NCBI GenBank assembly: GCA_026014685.1
Contig: JAOZHW010000007.1
Location: 372,001 to 436,000, forward strand
Source of the DNA: Candidatus Bathyarchaeota archaeon
GTDB lineage: Archaea > Thermoproteota > Bathyarchaeia > Bathyarchaeales > Bathycorpusculaceae
Direction: 5' to 3'
Length of the DNA: 64,000 bases
The notes below the pieces were generated by a model. It searched no databases. It was not told the DNA's origin and worked only from the letters and a program-made list of their open reading frames with translations. Shown one piece after another: positions 46,813-54,913 of this stretch (within the stretch, counting starts at the first letter, position 1; each line of letters opens with the position of its first letter). The position numbers and the translations under genes were made by a program.

Positions 46813-48276
46813 TTAGTCTCTAGGATATACCTGATTTTTATCCGAGTTTGCCCAGAAAAGATAGACCTTTGTTTGAGAAAGCATACCTACCAGCTTTATC
46901 AGTTTGACCAATTCTGGCAATTCAGCTTTATACATACAGGTAATATAATCGGCGACCTTTCCAAAGGGCTGATTGCGGCTAGCTGCAAATTCCCTCCTAA
47001 AGCGTGTATGCTTGTTTTTAATGAAAGCTTCTTTGAGTTTATTAATCTCCTCTGGTTGCAAGCTTTCAAGCTTAGCCTGGACATATCGTTCACTTGCCAA
47101 GAGTTGCGCCTCAAACCCTAACTCCAAGAGCGCTTTAAAAACGCTGGATATGCTTTTTACTGTTTGTTGTTGGGCTATTTTTTGCATGCCAGCCTTTTCA
47201 GCGAATGGGCTATACTTTGCCATAACCGCTATCAGTTCCACATATTGGGTTCCGACCAGCGGCATTGTCTCACGGATGAGTTTGGCTCCTATGCCTATAG
47301 TGCGGTATTTTGGGTGGATAACTACTCGGTTGATTATGCTAAGTTGCTTATTCAACTCCTGAATAGTCATTTTCGGTAGTACCATTCGCCTTCCATAACA
47401 GGCGGGAGGTGGGTAACTATACACTATAACCCCGCAGAGCTCCTCTCCCCGTACCATGCGGAAGATTTTTCTTGGAACCGCAACCTTGTGCCCGCGATAA
47501 TGGAAGCTGCTGAGTTTCTGCCAGTCTGCCCTTGTACCCTCTTCGACGCGCATTTCACGGGTTAAGCTGCATTCCGGGGCTGGTGTGGTTGGGTAATAGT
47601 CGATTTTGATTTCTTCCCCAAACCGCTTGCGCACTAAAACGCTGGGTTTGAGGTCCTCGGCTAGGTCGCTGTGGGTTGTTGCCGCGATGACCGCTTTGCC
47701 TTGTTGCCTTGCGATTTTTTGCAGGTTGTAGGCGATGATTTTGGCGGTGTCCCGATCCAGGCAGGCGGCGAATTCATCCATTAGCCACCATTGTTTGCCG
47801 CTTTCGATTAGCTTGGCGATTCTGTAACGGTATCGTTGGCCGTCGCTGAGTTGGCTGTAGGTGCGTAGGAATAGGAAGGCGTCGTTTAAGCCGACTTTGC
47901 TCAGCAACTCCAAGCCTTCTTCGACGGTGGCGCCGACGGTCTCAATTAGGGGCTTGTCTGGGTCAACTGCAACCTCGGATAGGTCTATTGCCTCTTCACC
48001 TAAGTCTGCCCTGATTGCCCGCAGCAGGACGCTTTTGCCGCTGCCGCTGTCGCCGGTGATGTAGACAATGTCTTTGGGGCCAATCTTAAGTTCAGCATCC
48101 AACACCTTGAACTTTTGGGCGTCGTCGATGCCTAGTCCGAAGGCTTCAGCCACAACCAGGCTTCTTGGAGTCGGCTTAGTGTGGGTTTCATAGCTGATGT
48201 TGAAGGTGAATTTGCCTTCCGTGCGGTCGTAGATTCGTCGGAACTGCCTTATCCGAAAGTCATTTCGTCGCCTCAT
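46813..48276 (-). CDS. ABC-type ATPase fused to a GNAT acetyltransferase
   Basis: 487 residues. ABC ATPase part (about 30-235): Walker A YITGDSGSGKSVLLRAI, signature LSDGQRYRYRIAKLI, Walker B WWLMDEFAACLDRDTAKI and H-loop IAATTHSDLAED. GNAT part (about 245-420): INRVVIHPKYRTIGIGAKLI has the acetyl-CoA loop region, then VELIAVMAKYSPFAEKAGM. There are no membrane segments, so it is not a transporter. Relatives of this fusion occur next to viral terminase genes; the role is unknown. Its start lies 7 bases from the terminase stop. Confidence 0.85.
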   Translation of the reverse strand: MRRRNDFRIRQFRRIYDRTEGKFTFNISYETHTKPTPRSLVVAEAFGLGIDDAQKFKVLDAELKIGPKDIVYITGDSGSGKSVLLRAIRADLGEEAIDLSEVAVDPDKPLIETVGATVEEGLELLSKVGLNDAFLFLRTYSQLSDGQRYRYRIAKLIESGKQWWLMDEFAACLDRDTAKIIAYNLQKIARQQGKAVIAATTHSDLAEDLKPSVLVRKRFGEEIKIDYYPTTPAPECSLTREMRVEEGTRADWQKLSSFHYRGHKVAVPRKIFRMVRGEELCGVIVYSYPPPACYGRRMVLPKMTIQELNKQLSIINRVVIHPKYRTIGIGAKLIRETMPLVGTQYVELIAVMAKYSPFAEKAGMQKIAQQQTVKSISSVFKALLELGFEAQLLASERYVQAKLESLQPEEINKLKEAFIKNKHTRFRREFAASRNQPFGKVADYITCMYKAELPELVKLIKLVGMLSQTKVYLFWANSDKNQVYPRD

Positions 48277-48283
48277 TTCTTGG

Positions 48284-49735
48284 TTACCTCGGTATGACTG
48301 TTAGGAATGGTTCGGGTTCCATCTGTTGGGTTGCGTACACGGCTAGCGCGATGCTCCAAAATACGTCGTCGTGGGTTCCGTTGGGGTGGCTGTAGCCTAT
48401 GGCGCCGTCCTTGCGCAGTTCGTAGCGTTCCACGTTTAGCTCGGTGCAGAGGTCGCCCCGATACGGCCGCTCCCAATTCAGCAGCGGATAGTAGAACTGT
48501 TTGTTCATCATGCGCTGTTTTAGGAGGCTTGCCATCTCTGATTTTCGGGGTACGCTAAAGTTGACGCCCTCCGCGTTCTCGATACCCGCGTTCTCCATGT
48601 CCGCAATAATCGAGGGGCCTTCCCGGGTGAAGTCAACACGGATTTTCTGGAAGCCGCCCCACCTGTCCTGCAACGCCTTAAGATAGCCCAAAACCTGCGC
48701 GTAGAGTGTTGGCTGCTGAAAAATCTTCAAATGCCGCAAAAACAGCCTATCATTTAAGCGTTCAACCACGGAAAGGACGCAGTAATCGCGGGTTTGCGCT
48801 AAATCCAGTCCCGCAAAAAACTCGCCTTCGCAGCTGGCTTCGGGGTTGAATTCTTGCAGGTCAAAGCCGCAGTTCTTTACCGTACCCACACAGGAAACGA
48901 TTAAACTCTGAGCCAGCCAGACATCCTCATCTTCCGCCCATTCCGCCTCCATCTCACGGCGCCACCTTGCCGGGTCATCTCCGAACTGGCGCTTAATCTT
49001 CTCAATAATCCCCGGTTTTAATGGCCCGTTGGGTTCTAGGGCTTTTTCCCAGCCGAAATGCAGCCGCCCAAAATCCTCGTAGTCTTTATGGTTACACATC
49101 CTCCAAAACAATGCATCCGTATTAAACGGTGTGCTGCTGGCGGTTAATTTGCCGTTAGTGGTGCCCAACGTGAACAGGATGGCGTCGTAGAGGTCTTCGT
49201 CGTTGGCGGTGAAGTTGACTTCGTCCCACCAGATGCGGTGGAAAGTGTTGCCTCGGATGGTGTCGGGGTTGTTTGGGAACGCTTCGATGACGCTGCCGTT
49301 TGGGAAGGTGATTTTGGTTTTTTGTACGTGTAGGCCTTGTTGGGGTAGGTTGCGGCAGAAGCCTGCGACTCGGCGGATGTTGAGTTTGGTTTGGCGCCAG
49401 CTTGGTCCAACAAAACCGATGTTTAGGTCGGGGTTGTTCCATGCGTCGGCTAGGTGTAGTGCGCCGATTCCCGTGCTTTTACCTGTCTGCCGCGGCCACC
49501 TCACCGCGTTGAATTGGAATTTTTCGTAGGATGCAATCAGTTCGAGCAGGTACCAGTAGGGCTTAAGTTTACAGTACTGCTCCAAAAATTTGACTACATC
49601 CTTGGATGCTTCATTGACTTGTGCCGACTCCTCAGTCTGCATTTGGTGGGCGTAGTCTTCCAGTGAACCGCGGATTATGTGGTAGTCAGGCAGATGCATC
49701 CGCCGTGGGCTTCTTGTTTTTTGCTGACTCGGCAT
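48284..49735 (-). CDS. terL: Terminase large subunit
   Basis: 483 residues. ATPase domain: Walker A region RWPRQTGKSTGIGALHLADA (about 80), Walker B FHRIWWDEVNFTAND and coupling motif TASSTPF. RNase-H-like nuclease domain: EFFAGLDLAQTRDYCVLSVV, FQKIRVDFTREGPSIIADM, and the final acidic HDDVFWSIALAVYA. It packages viral DNA into proheads. It overlaps the terS stop by 50 bases. Confidence 0.93.
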   Translation of the reverse strand: MPSQQKTRSPRRMHLPDYHIIRGSLEDYAHQMQTEESAQVNEASKDVVKFLEQYCKLKPYWYLLELIASYEKFQFNAVRWPRQTGKSTGIGALHLADAWNNPDLNIGFVGPSWRQTKLNIRRVAGFCRNLPQQGLHVQKTKITFPNGSVIEAFPNNPDTIRGNTFHRIWWDEVNFTANDEDLYDAILFTLGTTNGKLTASSTPFNTDALFWRMCNHKDYEDFGRLHFGWEKALEPNGPLKPGIIEKIKRQFGDDPARWRREMEAEWAEDEDVWLAQSLIVSCVGTVKNCGFDLQEFNPEASCEGEFFAGLDLAQTRDYCVLSVVERLNDRLFLRHLKIFQQPTLYAQVLGYLKALQDRWGGFQKIRVDFTREGPSIIADMENAGIENAEGVNFSVPRKSEMASLLKQRMMNKQFYYPLLNWERPYRGDLCTELNVERYELRKDGAIGYSHPNGTHDDVFWSIALAVYATQQMEPEPFLTVIPR

Positions 49736-50138
49736 ATTTGCGTTCCAACTCCATTAGCCGCTGCTCCAACTCGCAATAATTGAAGTAGTCGGCGAAAATC
49801 TCCTTGTACACTTTAACTCCCGAAATAATGCTGCGTAAACGTAATACTTCGGATTGGTCAAGCCCGGGCTGCTCCAGCTCTTTTAAGGCCGCCGCCAACT
49901 TTTTTAGTGCCTCTTCAACGCTTGGCAACTCTTTGGGCAGTTGGAAAGAAGAAGACAATCTCCTGCCATGCGCTTTGTTTTCTTCTTCTCTTTTTAAACC
50001 TAAATCGTAGATTTTGTTAAGCACGGCATCGCGGGTTTTAACCATGACTTTAGCGATTTGGTCAACGTTTTTGCCCTCTTCAAAAAGCATCCGAAGCTGC
50101 CGTTCCTCCTCTATATCCCAAGGTTTACCCTTCGTCAT
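49686..50138 (-). CDS. terS: Terminase small subunit (HTH)
   Basis: 150 residues from ATG 50138 (MTKGKPWDIEEERQLRMLFE). An N-terminal HTH (KNVDQIAKVMVKTRDAVLNK) is followed by long helices (VEEALKKLAAALKELEQPG, CELEQRLMELERKYA). This DNA-recognition plus oligomerisation layout immediately before terL supports the call. A longer start at 50213 is unlikely because the preceding gene overlaps. Confidence 0.75.
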   Translation of the reverse strand: MTKGKPWDIEEERQLRMLFEEGKNVDQIAKVMVKTRDAVLNKIYDLGLKREEENKAHGRRLSSSFQLPKELPSVEEALKKLAAALKELEQPGLDQSEVLRLRSIISGVKVYKEIFADYFNYCELEQRLMELERKYAESAKNKKPTADASA

Positions 50139-50383
50139 GCTTTCTGCCCCACAAACAACCCAATCACGGTGCCGCTTAAGCCCGTGATGGAAGCAAAAAT
50201 CTCCGCGTTCCACGCCCCCAAAACGACCAAATGCGCCAACTCAAGAGCAGACATAAAGGCGGTCATGCCGATGGCGAATTTGACGCCCAACACCAGCTTA
50301 GCCGCAGGTTCTTCAACGATAAGGCGCCCCCGCTCAAAACGCCTCCTTGTCAACGCCCGCTTAATGAGGTCTGCCATCGACAC
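50135..50383 (-). CDS. Small membrane protein, holin-like
   Basis: 82 residues with a basic N-terminus (IKRALTRRRFERGR), two membrane helices (about 28-48 and 57-78) and a short end GQKA. Size and layout fit a holin or a phage membrane protein. It overlaps terS by 4 bases. Confidence 0.5.
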   Translation of the reverse strand: MSMADLIKRALTRRRFERGRLIVEEPAAKLVLGVKFAIGMTAFMSALELAHLVVLGAWNAEIFASITGLSGTVIGLFVGQKA

Positions 50384-50774
50384 TTAACCTCCGCTGCGCA
50401 AGTGCACGCCGAAACGTTCGGGGCCGATTCATGGAACGGTGCCCGCCCATCATGAAACTGTTAACAAGTCTGCCTGCCGAATCCACGGGAATGTGCTCTT
50501 TAACCAGAACCGTCACGCCCAGCGCCCAACCGACGGGTATGGCGGTGTAGTCTAAATCGAACAGGCCGTCGGCGTATCGGAAACTGTTCTGTGCGATTAC
50601 GATGTGTTTTACGCGGTCACCGATTAAACCGACAAATATGCCCCAGCTCTTCACGGGCACGTCGATAGTCATGCCGCTGCCACTACTTTTACCCACGCTG
50701 GCATCGCACCAATCAACAGCGATTAAGTCACCGGGTTTGATGTTTTCAAAGAGTTTTAGGATTTGCTTACTCAT
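50361..50774 (-). CDS. Unknown viral protein
   Basis: 137 residues. IKPGDLIAVDWCDASVGKSS, VKSWGIFVGLIGDRVKHIVI and DYTAIPVGWALGVTVLVKEH read like a small SH3-type or NlpC-like beta fold without its catalytic set. Lies between the tail hub and the holin-like gene. Confidence 0.55.
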   Translation of the reverse strand: MSKQILKLFENIKPGDLIAVDWCDASVGKSSGSGMTIDVPVKSWGIFVGLIGDRVKHIVIAQNSFRYADGLFDLDYTAIPVGWALGVTVLVKEHIPVDSAGRLVNSFMMGGHRSMNRPRTFRRALAQRRLSVDGRPH

Positions 50775-50787
50775 TTCTAAGTCACCT

Positions 50788-52398
50788 TTAACGTCTTGCC
50801 TTGTAGTTGCTCAACGCGTCTGTGCGGGTTCGCAGAGCGTATATCCAGTCGGCCATCAACTGCTTCTGATAACCAAGATTCAAAGTAACATCCAGTGTGT
50901 TGTTTTCTGCCAACAAGTGATAGTCCACGCTTTTGACAAGAAAATTAACGGAGGAGATGTTTTCGTTTGGCAGAGTAACCGAAATCATATCGCCGGGCAA
51001 GATAGGCGAAGTACCATAATCGATTAAGGTGCTTTTTACCACCAGCGAAGTTTTAGCCTGTTTCTTGTAGGCCAGTATTGATTTGGCTCTTAGCATGCAT
51101 TCGTTGTCGCTGCAGAGGTCTTCGACGATGTCGACGTATTGGCGTTCGCCGTAGACGGCTATGCTTGCGGCGTCGGTTTGCATGTTGCTGTATCTTGCGC
51201 CGGTGAAGTAGAGTTGGCCATGCCACACTTGACCGCTAACGCCCGGAGTAACCAGATACGCCGTTACGGTTACGGTGCGGATGTTTTCCCAGTCAAAATC
51301 AGCGGGAGCCGCCCACTCCGAAGCATGATTCAAGCCCACGTCTAACTGATAGGTTGACCAGTCATTGCTTGCCGAAACACTGTTGACGTTTGAGAGGTTT
51401 CGCCCGCAAACCCGAGAAGAAGAATCATGCAAAATAACCAAAAAACCGTCGGATTTCACCTGGTCGTCTCGCAGCAGAGCCAGGAACAGTTTAGGGTACA
51501 GGTTGCCGTTCACGGTTACGTTGAAGTAATAGACGGATACCGCGTTGTAAGCGGTGCCCGTCGTGTTTTTGACGCTTGAAGAGGCAGAACCATACTGCCG
51601 TGTGGCGTCGAGGGAGAGATTGCCGCCGTAGCCTGTCCAGTAACCGCCTGCCGGAGTGAGGCTTTCGACTGTTTCATCCACGTCTATGGGTATACTTTTA
51701 GTGGCAGCCCCATAAATCGTCACCTTATTTCTGACCGACAGAATATCCGACTCCGTTTCCGCCTCCTCAATCAGCTCGTTGAGGTTGACGGGGCAGGTTT
51801 TAGCGCCTCTGTGGAAAAACTCGAAGCGGCCATCCAGAGCCACCCTGAAATCGTAGCCTATGGCGCCTGCTTTATCGCTGTCTTTGGCGATTTGTTTTAG
51901 GATTTCCCACGCCTGCTTATTCTCAAAATCCAAACGCGTAAACGTAGTATCCGTGTCCTCAACCAGTTCCGCTGTGCCCCGTACATGAGGAAGCCCCGAA
52001 TGGTAATCCAAAAGGTGCTTAACGATTTCCTCGCCCTTCATCAGCGCGTAGCTTTCGGTGACGTATTCGCGGAATAAGCGTTCGCCCCAGTCACGCCCCG
52101 AAACAGTAACATAATGCTCGGTGGGGGTTGATTGGAACTTCATGTTCTCGTTTCGCGTCGTTATAAGTTGGGGACAATTGGCGCCTCTGCCGAGCATGAT
52201 GTAGCCGTCCTCGCCCAACGCGATTGGGGAACCTGTGGTGCTGTATTTGCCGTTCCAGTTCTGCAGGCGATAGGCAAAGCTGCTGACTTCCTCGGTTCCG
52301 CCCAAATGCACAGTCAACTCCAAAATGTCACTCTGCTCTATCGAGCCGCCTGTTACTCCCGAGTAGAGCGCAACTGATGGAGATGCGGGTTGGCTCAT
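50788..52398 (-). CDS. Tail hub / baseplate protein with inserted beta-sandwich
   Basis: 536 residues. The N-terminal part (1-110) and the region DYHSGLPHVRGTAELVEDTD to SILSVRN-like IEEAETESDILSVRNKVTIY match the gp27/gpD-type tail hub. At about 255-415 a separate beta-sandwich is inserted (YGSASSSVKNTTGTAYNAVS, NDWSTYQLDVGLNHASEWA), resembling carbohydrate-binding modules. The hub then resumes (VYGERQYVDIVEDLCSDNEC, LPGDMISVTLPNENISSVNF). It would close the tail tip and touch the host surface. Confidence 0.78.
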   Translation of the reverse strand: MSQPASPSVALYSGVTGGSIEQSDILELTVHLGGTEEVSSFAYRLQNWNGKYSTTGSPIALGEDGYIMLGRGANCPQLITTRNENMKFQSTPTEHYVTVSGRDWGERLFREYVTESYALMKGEEIVKHLLDYHSGLPHVRGTAELVEDTDTTFTRLDFENKQAWEILKQIAKDSDKAGAIGYDFRVALDGRFEFFHRGAKTCPVNLNELIEEAETESDILSVRNKVTIYGAATKSIPIDVDETVESLTPAGGYWTGYGGNLSLDATRQYGSASSSVKNTTGTAYNAVSVYYFNVTVNGNLYPKLFLALLRDDQVKSDGFLVILHDSSSRVCGRNLSNVNSVSASNDWSTYQLDVGLNHASEWAAPADFDWENIRTVTVTAYLVTPGVSGQVWHGQLYFTGARYSNMQTDAASIAVYGERQYVDIVEDLCSDNECMLRAKSILAYKKQAKTSLVVKSTLIDYGTSPILPGDMISVTLPNENISSVNFLVKSVDYHLLAENNTLDVTLNLGYQKQLMADWIYALRTRTDALSNYKARR

Positions 52399-52946
52399 GT
52401 GTCCTCGACTCCTTGACGATAAATCGCCATGTCGCCCGAGCGCACGATGCCCCGTGTAACTGTGGCGTTGGTTTGGGCGGCTGATGCGTTAAAGTTCTGC
52501 ATGCTGATCGTGGCGGTGTTCATGCTGTTGGCGAAACTGTACATTGCAACGGCGGCAGCTGCAATAACCGCTAACCCCACGCCCGTGAGGGCTAGGAAGG
52601 TGCCGTAGCTGATGTTGAGCGCGTTCTGTGCGGCTGTGGCAACCCAGCAGGCGGCGGAATACACTTTTTGGGCAACTGCGACGCCTACGCTGGTGGTCAT
52701 AAATGTGCCCATGACTGAAACAACCATCATCGCCGAATTGAACACCTTAGTCTGCGAGTCGTTTAGGAGTCCGAATTGGTTGGCGATGTAGCCGATTGCC
52801 ATACCCGAAGCGCCGATACCTGCGATCGCGGCGCCTAAACTTTTAACTCGGGCACTTAGGGCTTCGGCGTCGGTTTTGATTCGGCTAAACTCGTTACTGG
52901 CGCGGTTAACCGCCCGTATGGTTACCGCGATTTCGCGAAAACTCAA
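52395..52946 (-). CDS. Very short tail tape-measure-like protein
   Basis: 183 residues. Starts IAVTIRAVNRASNEFSRIKT then LSARVKSLGAAIAGIGASGM, the usual N-terminus of tape-measure proteins. Three hydrophobic segments follow (about 65-165). Tape-measure length sets tail length, so 183 residues would give an unusually short tail, or the protein is only the membrane-active part. It follows the gp10-like gene and precedes the hub, overlapping both by 4 bases. Confidence 0.65.
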   Translation of the reverse strand: MSFREIAVTIRAVNRASNEFSRIKTDAEALSARVKSLGAAIAGIGASGMAIGYIANQFGLLNDSQTKVFNSAMMVVSVMGTFMTTSVGVAVAQKVYSAACWVATAAQNALNISYGTFLALTGVGLAVIAAAAVAMYSFANSMNTATISMQNFNASAAQTNATVTRGIVRSGDMAIYRQGVEDT

Positions 52947-53257
52947 TGCTCCGCCTCCACTTTTGCCTGCTCGATGGCTGCTGTTATTGTGGCTTCAAGT
53001 TGGGGCAGGAACTGTTCAACTGCAGGGTAAAGGTAGGGATGAGCTTGCATGTATTTGGTACCCAACTCCACAAACAATGCGTATGTGGCTTCCGCGCCGA
53101 TTTCGGCTGTCCATTCTCGGATTTTCGTGTAGATGGTGCTTTTGAGGTAGCCGGTGCGGACGGGAACTTGACGTGCTACTTCGGCTTTGACGTCGGCAGC
53201 CCAGCTAGCCAGTTGACTATGCACGTGACGCTGCATGCCCGAATCGAACCGCTGCAT
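52943..53257 (-). CDS. HK97 gp10-like head-tail/tail protein
   Basis: 104 residues from ATG 53257. VKAEVARQVPVRTGYLKSTI, then YALFVELGTKYMQAHPYLYP, is the gp10-family signature. Upstream the frame stays open to 53318 and encodes TVTLEVDSAEEFKAAM, which looks like genuine family sequence, but it has no ATG, GTG or TTG, so the real start may be non-standard. Confidence 0.8.
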   Translation of the reverse strand: MQRFDSGMQRHVHSQLASWAADVKAEVARQVPVRTGYLKSTIYTKIREWTAEIGAEATYALFVELGTKYMQAHPYLYPAVEQFLPQLEATITAAIEQAKVEAEH

Positions 53258-53301
53258 CGCCGCTTTGAACTCTTCAGCGCTGTCTACTTCAAGGGTTACG
53301 G

Positions 53302-53837
53302 TTAGTGCCGTTTTGCTTCACGCTCCGCTTTCCTTTTTTCTTCTTCAGCGATTTCGTCTAGTACGTTCAAGATGTGGCAGAACTCCTGCACTGTTCTAGC
53401 CGGCTGTTCGGCGAGTTGGGTTGGGGTCCATCCGAAGGTTTGGCATAACCTGAACTCGGCAAGGGCGCCGTGCGGTTTTCCCCGTCTGACTGCTCCGGTA
53501 AAAAACGTAAATCCTCCTGCGATACACTGTTCAGCCTGTTGACGATTTTAGAGAATAGTTCGCCCAGCTCGATTGGGACGCCTTCTTCTTCGCCCAAAAG
53601 CTTCTCAAGCGTTATGGGGCGGGTTTGGGGTTGACCATGCATGCTAGCCATTATGGTTTCGGCTTGTATCGCTATGAAGTCGCTGCTCTCCACGTCGCCG
53701 CTTAATCGGTTGTATCTGGTGTGCTTCTGAATGATGCGGTTACGTTTAGCCCATGTTATCTCCGCAAAGCTATAGGTGCCTCTGTATTCCTCGCCGAATT
53801 TGCCGTCAAGCTCTATTTTTTCTGTGCGCATTTTCAA
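53302..53837 (-). CDS. Tail assembly chaperone, -1 frameshift product (GT-like)
   Basis: 178 residues if ribosomes slip back one base at 53499-53505. The first 113 residues are those of the short product. After the slip the -1 frame reads GALAEFRLCQTFGWTPTQLA, then VQEFCHILNVLDEIAEEEKR to a TAA at 53302-53304. That extension is coding-like and typical of phage tail-chaperone T domains. The site is T TTT TTA in the zero frame, with AGGAGGA (53512-53518) seven bases before it. No start codon explains the -1 frame otherwise. The long and short forms together would coat the tape measure during tail assembly. Confidence 0.82.
53367..53837 (-). CDS. Tail assembly chaperone, short product (G-like)
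   Basis: 156 residues. FGEEYRGTYSFAEITWAKRN and IAIQAETIMASMHGQPQTRP, then GELFSKIVNRLNSVSQEDLR, fit a tail chaperone lying after the tail tube gene. The last 43 residues after the frameshift site (PSSGYAKPSDGPQPNSPNS) are low-complexity, as expected of an unselected zero-frame tail. Confidence 0.78.
   Translation of the reverse strand: MKMRTEKIELDGKFGEEYRGTYSFAEITWAKRNRIIQKHTRYNRLSGDVESSDFIAIQAETIMASMHGQPQTRPITLEKLLGEEEGVPIELGELFSKIVNRLNSVSQEDLRFLPEQSDGENRTAPLPSSGYAKPSDGPQPNSPNSRLEQCRSSATS
53499..53518 (-). promoter_or_regulatory. Programmed -1 frameshift signal
   Basis: Minus strand: AGGAGGA at 53518-53512, spacer TTTACG, then TTTTTTA at 53505-53499. In the zero frame the codons are CGT TTT TTA, so the heptamer is X XXY YYZ exactly, the same heptamer as in HIV-1 gag-pol. 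A Shine-Dalgarno-like stimulator upstream of the slip site is also used by bacterial dnaX. Confidence 0.85.
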
Positions 53838-54012
53838 TCATCTCCATAGTTGCAACCCTGTTTCTGATGGCTGTGTCGATGTCTTCAAGCACAATGTCCT
53901 GCATCCATTCGGGAAGCCTCAGAATCCGAACGCCGATTGCCTCCCACATTTTGAGCCAATCACTGCGCAAGGCAGCTTCCCTAACGAAATCTTCAACTTT
54001 AGTTTCTTCCAT
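53806..54012 (-). CDS. Small viral tail-region protein
   Basis: 68 residues: VEDFVREAALRSDWLKMWEA, then LPEWMQDIVLEDIDTAIRNR. Helical and acidic. It lies between the tail tube and the chaperone and overlaps the latter by 32 bases. Probably a tail assembly accessory; family not recognised. Confidence 0.65.
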   Translation of the reverse strand: MEETKVEDFVREAALRSDWLKMWEAIGVRILRLPEWMQDIVLEDIDTAIRNRVATMEMIENAHRKNRA

Positions 54013-54030
54013 ACTTTTCTCCTCCTGTTA

Positions 54031-54894
54031 TTATGAAATGTTCAATGGTCCTCTGGCTGTGAAGGACACTTTGGCGTAGATTAGGTCTTCAGCTTTGCCG
54101 CCTAAACTGAAATCGTCCCACTTCGTGTGCTCAACGGTCACTTTGTTAGCTCCCCCAAGCCCAAATTCAAGGCTGGACTGCTCCGTGTCGGCTAAGACTT
54201 CGTCGGCTTCCTGTTTGCTCTCAAATTCAAACGTGAGTTCACCCGTCAGCAGCCGTTTACCCCAAGTGATGTACTTCGCCAAATGCCCATTAGTGGACCT
54301 TATGACTGGGACAGCTTTGCAAGAGTTGTCAATTTGCAGTTTCCAAGAAGTCACCCGCTCGCAGGTTGCACCGCCGATTTTAACGTAGCTCTCGCTGGCC
54401 GAAACTGCGCCCGCGTACTCGGTGTAGGATGCACCCGAAATTTTGGTCGTGGTGACTTCGACGTCTTGGGCTGGAAACTCGGCTTCGCACTCTAAGATGC
54501 CGTCGATGTCGCATGTTAGGGTGGCTTTGTCAAATCTTGCGCCCTTGAAGAGCAGGCTGACTATGTCGGTTGCGGAAACAAAGATGTCCTTGTAGTAGAG
54601 CACCTGCAAGGCGAGGCTGGCGTTGAGTTCCTGCTTGACGTACTGGAGCAGGTTGATTGGGGCATCGGACGGGATGGGATACTTGATTTTTAGAAGCGGC
54701 TGCCGTAATCCGCGTTTTAGGGCGGCAAGGTCGATTGAGCCTGTGCCTGCAACGCGGATGTTGTTTGGGTTAATGTCGGGGTCTATGTTGCTACAAGAAT
54801 GCCCAAGCATCGCTGGGCTGGTTGGCACTACGCCGAAAGTCGTTTCGGTGACGTAGTAGAACTTTTCTTGGTCGCTGTGATAGGTGTCAACCAT
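54031..54894 (-). CDS. Major tail tube protein
   Basis: 287 residues. KFYYVTETTFGVVPTSPAML is the usual tail-tube start (ETxxGxxPxxP). IDGILECEAEFPAQDVEVTT and VTSWKLQIDNSCKAVPVIRS with GKRLLTGELTFEFES follow. Tail tube proteins of long-tailed viruses stack into the central tube. Position after the terminator-like protein and before the chaperone is standard. Confidence 0.88.
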   Translation of the reverse strand: MVDTYHSDQEKFYYVTETTFGVVPTSPAMLGHSCSNIDPDINPNNIRVAGTGSIDLAALKRGLRQPLLKIKYPIPSDAPINLLQYVKQELNASLALQVLYYKDIFVSATDIVSLLFKGARFDKATLTCDIDGILECEAEFPAQDVEVTTTKISGASYTEYAGAVSASESYVKIGGATCERVTSWKLQIDNSCKAVPVIRSTNGHLAKYITWGKRLLTGELTFEFESKQEADEVLADTEQSSLEFGLGGANKVTVEHTKWDDFSLGGKAEDLIYAKVSFTARGPLNIS

Positions 54895-54913
54895 CTTGTT
54901 TTTTCACCTGTTA

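Noticed and set aside
49144-49442. Arg/Pro/His-rich frames inside terL
   Set aside because: Typical low-complexity shadow frames; the terminase motifs are in the other frame.
53330-53400. Separate small gene in the -1 frame after the chaperone
   Set aside because: GTG at 53391 could start it, but the frame is coding-like far upstream and reaches back to the slip site, so a frameshift product explains it better.
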